NCBI GenBank assembly: GCA_934130005.1
Contig: CAKOXD010000002.1
Coordinates: 1-64,000 of the forward strand
Length of the DNA stretch: 64,000 nucleotides
Source: an uncultured Bacilli bacterium
GTDB lineage: Bacteria; Bacillota_I; Bacilli_A; RF39; UBA660
Direction of reading: 5' to 3'
The stretch's first letter is position 1. The number at the start of each line of letters is the position of its first letter. A program made the position numbers and the translations under genes. The notes under the pieces are model-generated. The model was not told where the DNA came from, did no database searches, and saw nothing but the letters and a program-made list of their open reading frames with translations. Below are positions 27,033 through 35,939 of this stretch, piece by piece.

Positions 27033-28110
27033 TTTGTTCACTAACTTTTTTTACAAAATTTTCTATATTTTTTCTAAATTCTTTTTCATCAAATTTTAGA
27101 GCATGTTTTCTAATTTCTTCTTTATTAAATTTCATTGTTTCAAATCTTAATATTGCTTCTTTTAATGAATCCACAGTTTGTTCTTTAAAGAATACTCCTG
27201 TTTTATCTTCTACTACTGAGTCTAAAACTCCGCCTTTTTTGTATGCTATTACAGGTCTTCCACATGCCATTGCTTCTACTGGTACAATGCCAAAGTCTTC
27301 TTCTCCTGGAAATAATAGTGCTTTACATTCACTCATATATTTTTGAACAACCTCATCTGGTTGTCTACCCATAAATATTACAGTTTTTCCAGCTAGTTTT
27401 TTTAATTTTTCTAATTCTGGTCCTTCTCCTATTACAACTAGTTTTTTATTTAATTCAGTACATGCTTGTACAGCTAAATCAAATTTTTTATAACTTACTA
27501 ATCTTGATACCACAAAATAATAATCCTTGTCTATGTTAGATATATTAAATTTACTACATCTAACAGGTGGATTTATTACGGTTGCATCTCTTCTATAATG
27601 TTTTTTTATTCTATTTTTTACTGCTGTTGAGTTTGCTATAAAGTAGTCTACTCTATTCGATGATGCTACATCCCATATTCTCATATAGTGAATTAATATT
27701 TCGACTAATTTTTTCTTTATTTTACCCATTCCATCTGTATATTCGTCTCTCATTTCCCATGCATATCTCATTGGTGTATTACAATAACAGATATGGATTG
27801 TTTCTGGTTTTGTTATTACTCCTTTAGCACAACATGTTGTACTACTTATAACTACGTCATAATCATTCATATTAAATTTTTCAAATGCTAATGGCATTAA
27901 AGGAAAATATTTTTTATGATTTGTTACTGGTTTTTTCTTTTGTAAAAAACTTGTTCTTATATCAAATTCTTTAAATTTAGGATCCATTTTTTCTTTGTTA
28001 TAAAAGCTTGTATATATAGGTGCATCTTTATATACTTCTTTAAAATTAAGTATTACTTGTTCTGCTCCACCCATATTTGTAAGCCAATCATGTACAATTG
28101 CTACTTTCAT
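27010..28110 (-). CDS. family 4 glycosyltransferase (WbaZ-like)
   Basis: First gene of the polysaccharide-assembly operon; 366 residues. Opening VAIVHDWLTNMGGAEQVILNF, then the conserved ICYCNTPMRYAWEM of the WbaZ/mannosyltransferase subgroup. Donor-side motifs are VVSRLVSYKKFDLAVQACTEL, FMGRQPDEVVQKYM, LFPGEEDFGIVPVEAMACGRPVIAYKKGG. It likely adds the second or a later sugar on undecaprenyl-PP; the substrate is not known. GGAGG precedes the ATG, with a strong promoter further upstream. Confidence 0.93.
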   Translation of the reverse strand: MKVAIVHDWLTNMGGAEQVILNFKEVYKDAPIYTSFYNKEKMDPKFKEFDIRTSFLQKKKPVTNHKKYFPLMPLAFEKFNMNDYDVVISSTTCCAKGVITKPETIHICYCNTPMRYAWEMRDEYTDGMGKIKKKLVEILIHYMRIWDVASSNRVDYFIANSTAVKNRIKKHYRRDATVINPPVRCSKFNISNIDKDYYFVVSRLVSYKKFDLAVQACTELNKKLVVIGEGPELEKLKKLAGKTVIFMGRQPDEVVQKYMSECKALLFPGEEDFGIVPVEAMACGRPVIAYKKGGVLDSVVEDKTGVFFKEQTVDSLKEAILRFETMKFNKEEIRKHALKFDEKEFRKNIENFVKKVSEQNENSSRC

Positions 28111-28133
28111 ATATACCTCCGATTAATATCTTT

Positions 28134-28163
28134 ATTATACCTTTTTTGTCTATTTAAAGTCAA
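28134..28163 (-). promoter_or_regulatory. sigma-A promoter of the polysaccharide-assembly operon
   Basis: Minus strand TTGACT (28158-28163), 18-nt spacer, TATAAT (28134-28139). It lies between the sugar-transferase terminator and the first GT4 gene, so the long operon can be driven separately. Confidence 0.8.
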
Positions 28164-28174
28164 GAAAGGTCATA

Positions 28175-28200
28175 TTAAAAAAATTGACCTTTAGTCAATT
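28175..28200 (-). terminator. terminator of the initiating sugar transferase gene
   Basis: ATTGAC-TAAAG-GTCAAT hairpin (28183-28199) at the stop codon with a T7 run on the minus strand. Confidence 0.8.
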
Positions 28201-28825
28201 ATTTTGCTCCTTTTTTTCCTAATACTGCTTTAAATGTTTTTAGTAAAATTGTTATATCTAATTTTATGCTTTTTTCACTAGCGTATTTTTCATCTAATTT
28301 TAATCTATTTTTAAAGCTTATATCGCTTCTTCCACTAACTTGCCACAATCCTGTTATACCTGGTTTACATGTTATTACATAGTCATAATATTTTCCCATA
28401 TCTATTTTTTCTCTTAATAAATATGGTCTTGGTCCTACTAGTGTCATATTCCCTATTAATACATTTATAAGTTGTGGAAATTCATCTATTGAGTATTTTC
28501 TTATTATCCATCCTATCTTAGTTATTCTAGGATCTTTTTCAAGCTTTTTATTTTTTAAATATTCTTCTTTTATTTTAGGATCTTTTTCCATTAATTCTTC
28601 TAATACTTTTTCTGCATTTGGTATCATTGATCTAAATTTATATATTTTTATAATTTTTCCATTTTTTCCTATTCTATCTTGTGTAAAAAATATTGAATCA
28701 TAATCTTTATTAATTATAGATATTATTTTTATTATTATTGTCATTGGAATTAATAGAATACATCCTATTATTCCTCCTATTATATCTAAAATTCTTTTTA
28801 AAAAGTTATATATTATTTTCTGCAT
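28199..28825 (-). CDS. undecaprenyl-phosphate sugar-phosphate transferase
   Basis: Initiates repeat-unit synthesis by transferring sugar-1-phosphate from a nucleotide sugar to undecaprenyl phosphate at the membrane. 208 residues from ATG 28825; a GTG four codons earlier is possible. One N-terminal re-entrant membrane helix (IIGGIIGCILLIPMTIII), then the polyprenyl phosphoglycosyl transferase core: FTQDRIGKNGKIIKIYKFRSM, SIDEFPQLINVLIGNMTLVGPRPYL and KPGITGLWQVSGRSDISF. It is the short, single-domain form without the N-terminal WbaP transmembrane block. Transcribed from a consensus promoter and ended by its own terminator, so it can be set apart from the downstream cluster. Confidence 0.95.
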   Translation of the reverse strand: MQKIIYNFLKRILDIIGGIIGCILLIPMTIIIKIISIINKDYDSIFFTQDRIGKNGKIIKIYKFRSMIPNAEKVLEELMEKDPKIKEEYLKNKKLEKDPRITKIGWIIRKYSIDEFPQLINVLIGNMTLVGPRPYLLREKIDMGKYYDYVITCKPGITGLWQVSGRSDISFKNRLKLDEKYASEKSIKLDITILLKTFKAVLGKKGAK

Positions 28826-28872
28826 AATTAGTACCACTTTCTACTTCTTTTAAAATTAATTTAAGTAATACA

Positions 28873-28901
28873 ATTATATCTTTATATTAATTAGATGTCA
28901 A
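28873..28901 (-). promoter_or_regulatory. consensus sigma-A promoter of the sugar transferase gene
   Basis: Perfect TTGACA (28896-28901), 17-nt spacer, perfect TATAAT (28873-28878) on the minus strand. It is the best promoter match in the window. Confidence 0.92.
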
Positions 28902-28907
28902 TTTAAC

Positions 28908-28942
28908 AAAAAAAGAAAGTTTATTTTTGATATACTTTCTTT
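28908..28942 (-). terminator. terminator of the GtrA/GtrB glycosylation operon
   Basis: AAAGAAAGT and ACTTTCTTT arms (28912-28942) enclose the end of the 102-residue gene, with a T-run following on the minus strand. Confidence 0.75.
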
Positions 28943-29229
28943 TTGACTTTTTCTATTTTTTCTATTTCGCCATTTATTGAATCTTCATTATATAAATTGA
29001 ATAATTCATTAAAGCTATTAAAATCTGAATGATTAATAACATTATCTTCTTTTTCAAATAGAAAATCATTTTTTTTAGCTTTGAATTCTTTACCACATGA
29101 TATACATCTTAAACTTCTATACTCTGAATCTCCTTTTGTTGTAACTGTATGAAATCTATATCCTAGTTTTTTCATATATCCATAATTATATAATAATTTA
29201 TGTTTACAATTTATTTCCAATTTAATCAC
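28921..29229 (-). CDS. small CxxC protein of unknown function (102 aa)
   Basis: No family recognised. The 102 residues contain CKH near the start and RCISCGKEF (about residues 41-49), so a small zinc-binding site is plausible. A Lys/Glu-rich C-terminal helix follows. There is no signal peptide or membrane helix, so it is probably cytosolic. It is the last gene of the glycosylation operon, 28 nt after the GT87-like gene, and is followed by a terminator. A regulatory or scaffold role is only a guess from position. Confidence 0.7.
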   Translation of the reverse strand: MIKLEINCKHKLLYNYGYMKKLGYRFHTVTTKGDSEYRSLRCISCGKEFKAKKNDFLFEKEDNVINHSDFNSFNELFNLYNEDSINGEIEKIEKVKKKVYQK

Positions 29230-29257
29230 CTAATGCTTATTATATATAAATAATATA

Positions 29258-30496
29258 CTAATTGTCAATTAATTTCTTTTTATTTTGTTTTATTATATTA
29301 ATTATTATTTCTATATTTAGCATGAATGTCATTATTATAATACAAGTAGACATAATCATTGTATTCCATGATACTTTTGTAAAGAAATGATTAACATCTC
29401 CATTTTCAAATAAACAAATTGGATTTGGAAACATTATTAGAATTAATAATATTAAATATATATAATCAATACTTGTTTTTTTATTTTCATCATCTATCAT
29501 CATAATTACAGGAATTATTAGAAAAATAGCCGTATATGTAAAACTAATTCCCGGAACAATAATCATAAGTAGAGTTAATAATAACACCCTTTTATAATTA
29601 CTTTTTGTAACAAGAGAGTTTACACAACTTATTAATATAACAAATACATATATTATTTTGAATATTGTTGGTACAATATTACTTTTTAAATTTAATTTAT
29701 TTATAATTAAATCAACTACTGCCATAAAATTCAATTTATTTATAACTAAACTTTGTTGAAAATCATTTGTTGTATTAGTTAAATTATGAAAAAATGTTGA
29801 AAATTCTGTTAATCCACCAAATAATAAAAATGGTATAAAGAATAATATTAATCCATATATTATTACTCTAAATATTTCTTTATAACGTTTTTCTTTTAAT
29901 AAAACAATTCCAAATATTGCCGGATATATTTTTACTGTTGCAGAAAATGCTAAACTAACTAATGATAATTCTTTTAATATTTTATTATTTGAATCTTTAA
30001 ATATAAAGAAAAACATTAATAATATTAAAGATAAAAATATTATATTAGCTCTTTCAAATGCAAATAAAAATGGCACTGAAAATATCATTAAAAGAGTAAA
30101 TAGATTTTTTTCTAATTCTTTTCCTTTCTTCATTTTTCTTGTTAAGAATATAAATGCCAAAAAGGTTATTAAAAAATAGATGAAAAAAGCATATGTAGGT
30201 CCTTGCAACATTCTAAATTCTCGGGCACTTACGGTTAATTGTTCTATTGGTATCATTCTTAAAAATATAAAATAAATTAAATAACAGATAGGAGGATAGA
30301 TAACTCCTCTTTCATAAGGTTTTCTACCAATTGTATCATATAATGAGTTAAAAAAGTCCATAAATGTATCTTTAGTATCTGCAAATAAATAATGTTTTAA
30401 AGTTTCTCCATGAGATAAGATAAGAGATAAAAAGAAAATTATTATAAATATAAATCCAACTATAAAAAATATTTTTTTATATCTGCATTTATTCAT
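29258..30496 (-). CDS. GT87/DUF2029-like membrane glycosyltransferase
   Basis: GT-C-fold integral membrane enzyme that uses polyprenyl-phosphate sugars on the outer membrane face. About 412 residues with ten or so helices. GVIYPPICYLIYFIF with an early Asp-rich loop (FADTKDTFMDFF), FERANIIFLSLILLMFFFIF and the pattern SATVKIYPAIFGIVLLKEKRYK match the GT87 mannosyltransferase family (RGQxN and KLYPA-like motifs). It is in the same operon as a GtrB-type lipid-sugar synthase and a GtrA flippase, which would supply and flip the donor. It starts within the stop of the preceding gene. Confidence 0.83.
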   Translation of the reverse strand: MNKCRYKKIFFIVGFIFIIIFFLSLILSHGETLKHYLFADTKDTFMDFFNSLYDTIGRKPYERGVIYPPICYLIYFIFLRMIPIEQLTVSAREFRMLQGPTYAFFIYFLITFLAFIFLTRKMKKGKELEKNLFTLLMIFSVPFLFAFERANIIFLSLILLMFFFIFKDSNNKILKELSLVSLAFSATVKIYPAIFGIVLLKEKRYKEIFRVIIYGLILFFIPFLLFGGLTEFSTFFHNLTNTTNDFQQSLVINKLNFMAVVDLIINKLNLKSNIVPTIFKIIYVFVILISCVNSLVTKSNYKRVLLLTLLMIIVPGISFTYTAIFLIIPVIMMIDDENKKTSIDYIYLILLILIMFPNPICLFENGDVNHFFTKVSWNTMIMSTCIIIMTFMLNIEIIINIIKQNKKKLIDN

Positions 30497-32534
30497 TTTT
30501 ATCACTTTCTTTAATTAAAATATTATTATCTGCATCTTTATCTTTGATATATTTATAATTTATTTTTTCTTCATTTTTTAATTTATATATGTAAATATTA
30601 TCATATTGTCCTATTAATATATATTTTTCATTTTTTATCTCATTTTTTAACCATTCAATTATTTTTCTTTGACCTAACTGTTTTCCATTTCTATAAATAG
30701 TTTCATGTGCTTCCAATGCATTTGGAATATCATTATATATTATTATATCTGGTGGGTTGTTTTTTAATTTCTTTGCATCTTTTATTGCATATTCATCGGA
30801 ACAAACATCATACCAAGGGACAGGAACAAAGGTATTCATATTTGTATTTTTTAATAAAACATTAAATATTTTTATATATGGAAATCCATATATTACACTT
30901 TTATCATTTGAATTTTCTTTCAATACTTTATACATTTCTTCATACATTTCTTTTTTATCTTTTGTTGTTTTAAAACCTTCTAACCCGGGTACATTTATAG
31001 AATAACTTTTTTTACTATCTGTAACTGATTCACTCCATCCCCACCAAGCATAAGCATTTGTTATTTTTTGTGATGTTACTCCTACTATAATAAATAAAGA
31101 AACTGTAATTGTTAAATATTTTATAAAAATATTTTTATTATAAAATTTTTCTAATAACATAGTTATGACTATTGAAATTATAATTATTGATCCTGCATTA
31201 TGAGCGGTATCGGTTGCTCCCATAGCCATGGCATATTCATAAACTAATCCGCCTGCTAATACAAAAACCATTTTTAATAAATTTAAATTCTTATTTTTAT
31301 TATAATTATATAAATAATAGAAAATCATAAAAATTGTTCCTAATATTGATAACACACATAAATCATTTAATAAAGCAAAAGCTTCTGTATTATTAAATAT
31401 ATAAGTTGATATTGAAGTTTTAAATATTAATACAAAAATATTAAGTAAGAATATTCCAACATAAATAATTGACATTAGTATTGAATTATCATGTTTTTTT
31501 GAAGAGAATTTATCAATAATAATTAATATAGCTAATATACATAAATTTGCTAACCCAAATGTAGTATTAACTATTTTATCAATTGTTTCAACTTTTGATT
31601 CAAAAAAAGCACCAAAAGTAATCATAACTAATAGAATAGAACTTAAAGTTATATATTTTTTATCTTTTATATTCTTGTTATTTAATAACATGCAAAGGAT
31701 TATTGATGACGATAATAATATAAATTTATATTTTAAGCAAGCTTTTATTAATACGAGTAAAATGTTTGAAATTCCACCTTTTCCACTTGCACCTAAATAT
31801 ACCTGGTTTATAAATGGAATAAATGCATTATTTAATATCAATATAATTGATATTAAAGCAATAGGTATAATTATACCTAGAATAGAAATTCCTAAGCTTT
31901 TTATATAATTCTTTTTTTTATTTAATATAAATACTAGTGTTATTAATGTAAAAAATATTAATGATTCTGCTACAAATAATGGTTGTTTTAATGTAAATGA
32001 TAGTCCAATAACAATACCTGCAATGAATAAATACTTATATTGTTTTTTTAAGCTACTGTTTAGGTTTTCTACATATTTGAAATATATAATAGTTAAAACA
32101 ATCGAAAGTAATAATGATGTTTGGTTATAATCACCTATTATATCAAAAACTGTTGCTCCAAACATTGCTGTTCCAACACATGTACCTATGCAAGCAAATC
32201 TAGGTTTAAATATTTTGCATAATAGCAAATATATTAACCATATCATTACTATTCTCTCAGCAAACCTAAACAAGCAATATATAATAAAGTGTCCAAAAGA
32301 TAATTTCCAAAATATACAATCTAAAATTAAATTATATGGTGGTAAATAATAATAAAAATCTTTATAGGGAATTTTACCATCAAATACTAAATCAGCATAA
32401 AATTCTCCCCACCCTTGTGAATATGGAAATGTTGTAAAAAAATAGCTTGAAAAGAAAACAATACAAAATATTGTTAATATACTTAAAAATAATATTTTTT
32501 CGTGTTTTTTTATAAAATTAATTATTTTCTTCAT
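30489..32534 (-). CDS. large multi-pass membrane protein, probable GT-C glycosyltransferase
   Basis: 681 residues with about 12 hydrophobic helices, followed by a roughly 180-residue extracytoplasmic C-terminal domain (WWGWSESVTDSKKSYSINVP, then VIYGFPYIKIFN, PDIIIYNDIPNALEAHE, GQRKIIEWLKNE). The first outside loop, QGWGEFYADLVFDGKIPYKDFYYYLPP, fits the acidic catalytic loop of GT-C enzymes. GGAGA precedes the ATG. It lies between the GtrB-like and GT87-like genes. I infer that it glycosylates a cell-envelope polymer with a polyprenyl-linked sugar; the family is not certain. Confidence 0.78.
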   Translation of the reverse strand: MKKIINFIKKHEKILFLSILTIFCIVFFSSYFFTTFPYSQGWGEFYADLVFDGKIPYKDFYYYLPPYNLILDCIFWKLSFGHFIIYCLFRFAERIVMIWLIYLLLCKIFKPRFACIGTCVGTAMFGATVFDIIGDYNQTSLLLSIVLTIIYFKYVENLNSSLKKQYKYLFIAGIVIGLSFTLKQPLFVAESLIFFTLITLVFILNKKKNYIKSLGISILGIIIPIALISIILILNNAFIPFINQVYLGASGKGGISNILLVLIKACLKYKFILLSSSIILCMLLNNKNIKDKKYITLSSILLVMITFGAFFESKVETIDKIVNTTFGLANLCILAILIIIDKFSSKKHDNSILMSIIYVGIFLLNIFVLIFKTSISTYIFNNTEAFALLNDLCVLSILGTIFMIFYYLYNYNKNKNLNLLKMVFVLAGGLVYEYAMAMGATDTAHNAGSIIIISIVITMLLEKFYNKNIFIKYLTITVSLFIIVGVTSQKITNAYAWWGWSESVTDSKKSYSINVPGLEGFKTTKDKKEMYEEMYKVLKENSNDKSVIYGFPYIKIFNVLLKNTNMNTFVPVPWYDVCSDEYAIKDAKKLKNNPPDIIIYNDIPNALEAHETIYRNGKQLGQRKIIEWLKNEIKNEKYILIGQYDNIYIYKLKNEEKINYKYIKDKDADNNILIKESDKNE

Positions 32535-32536
32535 AA

Positions 32537-33478
32537 TTATTCTCCATCAAAATTTATTCTTTCTTCTTCTATTACAAGTGGTCTATTCATTACTCTTGCA
32601 TTTATATTTACAATATATTCCCCTAAGAATCCTACGAAGAATAATTGAACTCCACCTATAAAAAACATTCCAATTATTATTGGTACTATACCAATTGGTA
32701 TACTATTCCAAAATAATAATTTTAATATAAAATATATGATTGCTACTAAAATACATATGATAGACATTGCAAAACCTAATAATGTAGCTATATGCATTCC
32801 AACTTTTGTATATGAAGTTATTCCAAGCATAGCAGCATCATATAATTTCATAAAATTATTGCTTGTTTTTCCATATAATCTTTTAGCTTGTACGTATTCT
32901 ATTTCTTTTCTTTCATATCCAAGTTCTGCTACTATTCCTCTCATATATGGTTGTGAGTCTTTTAGTTCACTTAAAACTTTAATGAAATCTTTATCGTATA
33001 ACCCAAATCCTGTAAAATGTTCTATTTGTTCTACATCAGAGAATTTCTTTATAAGTTTATAATAAACACTTCTAAAGAAATACATTATTTTACTTTCTTT
33101 ACTTTTAGTTTTAATTCCAATTACAATCTTATAACCATTTTCCCATTCTTTTACAAATTTATGAATCATTTCAATTGGATCTTGAAAATCAGCACACATA
33201 CTTATTGTACAGTCTCCTGTTGTTTTTGTTAATCCATAATACGGACTATTAAATTGCCCAAAATTTTGAGCATTAAATATTGCCTTTACATTTTTGTCTT
33301 TTTTGCATATTTTTCTTATCTTTTCTCTTGTTTTATCTTTTGATTTATTATCTATAAATAAAATTTCATATTTATAATTTGGTAAATTATTTTTAAATTC
33401 TTCTACTATTTTTTCATGTAATAATTCTACATTTTCTTCCTCATTATATGTAGGAACCATAATACTAATTTTTTTCAT
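32537..33478 (-). CDS. GtrB-like polyprenyl-phosphate glycosyltransferase
   Basis: Transfers a sugar from a nucleotide donor to undecaprenyl phosphate at the inner face of the membrane. 313 residues. A GT2 domain (ISIMVPTYNEEENVELLHEKI, ILFIDNKSKDKT, GDCTISMCADFQDP with the catalytic DFQDP) is followed by two C-terminal transmembrane helices (IATLLGFAMSIICILVAIIYF; GIVPIIIGMFFIGGVQLFF). This is the GtrB/DPM1/CsbB layout. With the GtrA gene and the two large membrane enzymes it makes a three-component glycosylation set. AAGGAG precedes the ATG. Confidence 0.92.
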   Translation of the reverse strand: MKKISIMVPTYNEEENVELLHEKIVEEFKNNLPNYKYEILFIDNKSKDKTREKIRKICKKDKNVKAIFNAQNFGQFNSPYYGLTKTTGDCTISMCADFQDPIEMIHKFVKEWENGYKIVIGIKTKSKESKIMYFFRSVYYKLIKKFSDVEQIEHFTGFGLYDKDFIKVLSELKDSQPYMRGIVAELGYERKEIEYVQAKRLYGKTSNNFMKLYDAAMLGITSYTKVGMHIATLLGFAMSIICILVAIIYFILKLLFWNSIPIGIVPIIIGMFFIGGVQLFFVGFLGEYIVNINARVMNRPLVIEEERINFDGE

Positions 33479-33479
33479 A

Positions 33480-35426
33480 CTAAACTCCTTTATAATACAT
33501 ATTCATATCTAAATCATATTTTTTTTCTATTCCATTTATTATGGCATGATTATTATCAAAATTATCATTATCTTTTGTACAATAAACTGTTATTTTGTCA
33601 TAATTATTAGATCCTATACTTTCAATTCTTATTTTATAAGTTTTATTTTTTATTAAGTTTAAATTATTTAAATTAAATTTATAATATTTTTCATTTTTTA
33701 ATTTTTCTGCACTTATAGTTATTTCTTTTATTGTATTTTCTTCATCCAATATAGATAATTTAACTAATGAGTAATTTATTTTTTTAAATGTTTTAAACCT
33801 TATTTCTATAGATTCTAATACATCTTTTTCTGCTTTAAATGTTTGCTCTATTTTTGTATTTTCCATTATAGGATTTAAAACAAATAATTTATTATATGAT
33901 GTTGTGTAATCTGCTATTTTAATATTTAATTTCTTCTCTATTTCTTCTTTTTTATCTTTTAATATCCAAAATCTATATTTTGAAACAAATATATAATTTT
34001 CTTTTATATATTTATCCATTTTTTTAGCAAATTTTTGATATTCATATCCCCATACTCCACTAGATGGTTCATAATAAATAATATTAGGTTTAGTTTTTTC
34101 TAAATCTTTTATTATATCTATTTCATATAATTCTGAAAACCAAGGTACTATAGTTGTATATTTACTTGCTGGCAAAATATTTGAATCAACATATCTATAT
34201 GTTTCTAAGTTATAATAATATATATAATCATTAGATATTTTTTTATCTATTTTATTATCTATTTTTTTAGATTTTTTTAAAGCATTTTCTGTTAATGGAA
34301 AATATCTAAATCCTAATATAATTAATATTAATATTATTGATGCATAATATATTTTTTTGTCTATTTTTTTATATATTAATAGAAATGAAATTATACTTAA
34401 AGCAAAATATGGAATAGCATGAAAATCACTAAATCCTCTATTTCCACTCATTAAAATAAATATAAGTAATAATATAGTAACTATATTATTTTTTTTATAA
34501 TTTATTATAAAAAATACGTTCATCACTAAGAATACTAAATTAACAATTAATGTTAAATCATATCTTAAATTTTTTATTAATTCTAAATTATAATTTATAT
34601 AATTATATATTGTTTTGAGTGATGTTAATATGATATTTGATGAATAGAAATTATATTTTGGATATATTTTCATATTTATATAAAATGCTTGTGTATAAAA
34701 TGTTTTTAAGTTTCCATTTATTATAATTGGTATTAAAGCTATTATAAATGGTATTATACTAAATATTAGTACTTTATAATATTTTTTTATGAAACATTTT
34801 AAATAACCTTTTATTTTTTTATGTTCTTTTATATAGTTTTTAATATCAATTGTAAATAAAGTAACAATTATAACTAATATAGGTATTACAGATACAAATG
34901 CAGACCAAATTGATATAAAAATTGATAGTCCTATTATTAATTCACTATGTTTTAATAATTTTTTGTTTTTATAAAATAAATATGTTTCTAAAAATAATAT
35001 TACTAAACATTGTGCTTCTATATGATCTGCTAATACATTATGTCCAAATCTATAATTAGCAAGTGTAAATATATAAATAATGGGATATATAATAAGTGGC
35101 ATTTTACCTATATGTTTATTATATCTTATATATATAAATACAAATATAAGTGATAATAAAGCATAAAAACATAATCTAAGAGGTATTGTTCCTTTTATTC
35201 CAATAAATGAAAATATACTCATTATATAATACATAAATGGCATATGTTGTGATGGAAATTCATTATATATATGTCCACCTCTTGCAATAGTCATACCACC
35301 TAACATATTATCTCCTTCATCAGTAAAAAATTCACTATTTTTAAATGCTAATAAAAAGATAAAATATATTAAGAATAATCCTATACATATTAATATATTT
35401 TTATTTTTTTTTATAAATTTTTTCAT
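33480..35426 (-). CDS. large multi-pass membrane protein, probable GT-C glycosyltransferase
   Basis: About 648 residues from ATG 35426 (AAAGGTGA upstream, 1 nt past the gtrA stop). Roughly ten membrane helices fill the first 400 residues. The first external loop FKNSEFFTDEGDNMLGGMTIARGG carries an acidic DEGD that fits a GT-C catalytic site. A C-terminal extracytoplasmic region contains NIIYYEPSSGVWGYEYQ, then a beta-rich part. A GtrS/YfhO-like role, using the lipid-linked sugar made by the adjacent GtrB, is inferred from operon context and topology. Confidence 0.8.
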   Translation of the reverse strand: MKKFIKKNKNILICIGLFLIYFIFLLAFKNSEFFTDEGDNMLGGMTIARGGHIYNEFPSQHMPFMYYIMSIFSFIGIKGTIPLRLCFYALLSLIFVFIYIRYNKHIGKMPLIIYPIIYIFTLANYRFGHNVLADHIEAQCLVILFLETYLFYKNKKLLKHSELIIGLSIFISIWSAFVSVIPILVIIVTLFTIDIKNYIKEHKKIKGYLKCFIKKYYKVLIFSIIPFIIALIPIIINGNLKTFYTQAFYINMKIYPKYNFYSSNIILTSLKTIYNYINYNLELIKNLRYDLTLIVNLVFLVMNVFFIINYKKNNIVTILLLIFILMSGNRGFSDFHAIPYFALSIISFLLIYKKIDKKIYYASIILILIILGFRYFPLTENALKKSKKIDNKIDKKISNDYIYYYNLETYRYVDSNILPASKYTTIVPWFSELYEIDIIKDLEKTKPNIIYYEPSSGVWGYEYQKFAKKMDKYIKENYIFVSKYRFWILKDKKEEIEKKLNIKIADYTTSYNKLFVLNPIMENTKIEQTFKAEKDVLESIEIRFKTFKKINYSLVKLSILDEENTIKEITISAEKLKNEKYYKFNLNNLNLIKNKTYKIRIESIGSNNYDKITVYCTKDNDNFDNNHAIINGIEKKYDLDMNMYYKGV

Positions 35427-35427
35427 T

Positions 35428-35829
35428 TTATTCACCTTTTTGTCTAAAACTAAAATATTTATGTCCAAACCAACTTATAAGTGTTGTTATAATTAAATTT
35501 AGTGCTCCTGCTATATATTTATCTATTTTAAATATATCAACTAGTATATATAGTGATAATAATCCAATTAAATAATTTACTACATATACTAATACAAATT
35601 TAACTATTTCTAATATTGATTTATTTTTACTTTTAAAGGTAAATTTTCTATTCCATATGTAACTATGAATTACTCCTATTATATATGAAATTGTGTTAGC
35701 TAGTAAGTAGTTCATTCCTGTTAATAGTAATAAGGCAAAACTACCATACCCAACTATTGTATTTAATCCACCTACAAATAAAAATCTAATTTGTTGATAT
35801 TTAAATAGTTCTTTTATTTTACTAATCAT
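35428..35829 (-). CDS. GtrA-family small membrane flippase
   Basis: About 133 residues with four transmembrane helices. FLFVGGLNTIVGYGSFALLLLTG, the conserved NRKFTFKSK after helix 2 and a final SWFGHKYFSFRQK are the GtrA family pattern. It is thought to flip undecaprenyl-phosphate sugars. ATG 35829 has AGGTGA eight bases upstream; a GTG at 35841 is in frame. It is the first gene of the glycosylation operon, behind a near-consensus promoter. Confidence 0.93.
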   Translation of the reverse strand: MISKIKELFKYQQIRFLFVGGLNTIVGYGSFALLLLTGMNYLLANTISYIIGVIHSYIWNRKFTFKSKNKSILEIVKFVLVYVVNYLIGLLSLYILVDIFKIDKYIAGALNLIITTLISWFGHKYFSFRQKGE

Positions 35830-35852
35830 TTTTATTTTCACCTACTTAATAG

Positions 35853-35881
35853 AGTATAACAAAATTTACAATTTAAGTAAA
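35853..35881 (-). promoter_or_regulatory. sigma-A promoter of the glycosylation operon
   Basis: Minus strand TTTACT (35876-35881), 17-nt spacer, TATACT (35853-35858) with an extended TG. It is located 24 nt before the gtrA start. Confidence 0.8.
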
Positions 35882-35902
35882 GTTTTATTAATAAATATAA
35901 AG

Positions 35903-35931
35903 AAAAAACAAATAAGATATTTTCTTATTTA
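35903..35931 (-). terminator. terminator of the prepilin-like gene
   Basis: AAATAAG (35910-35916) pairs with CTTATTT (35924-35930), followed by GTTTTTT on the minus strand. Confidence 0.7.
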
Positions 35932-35939
35932 TTTTCAAT

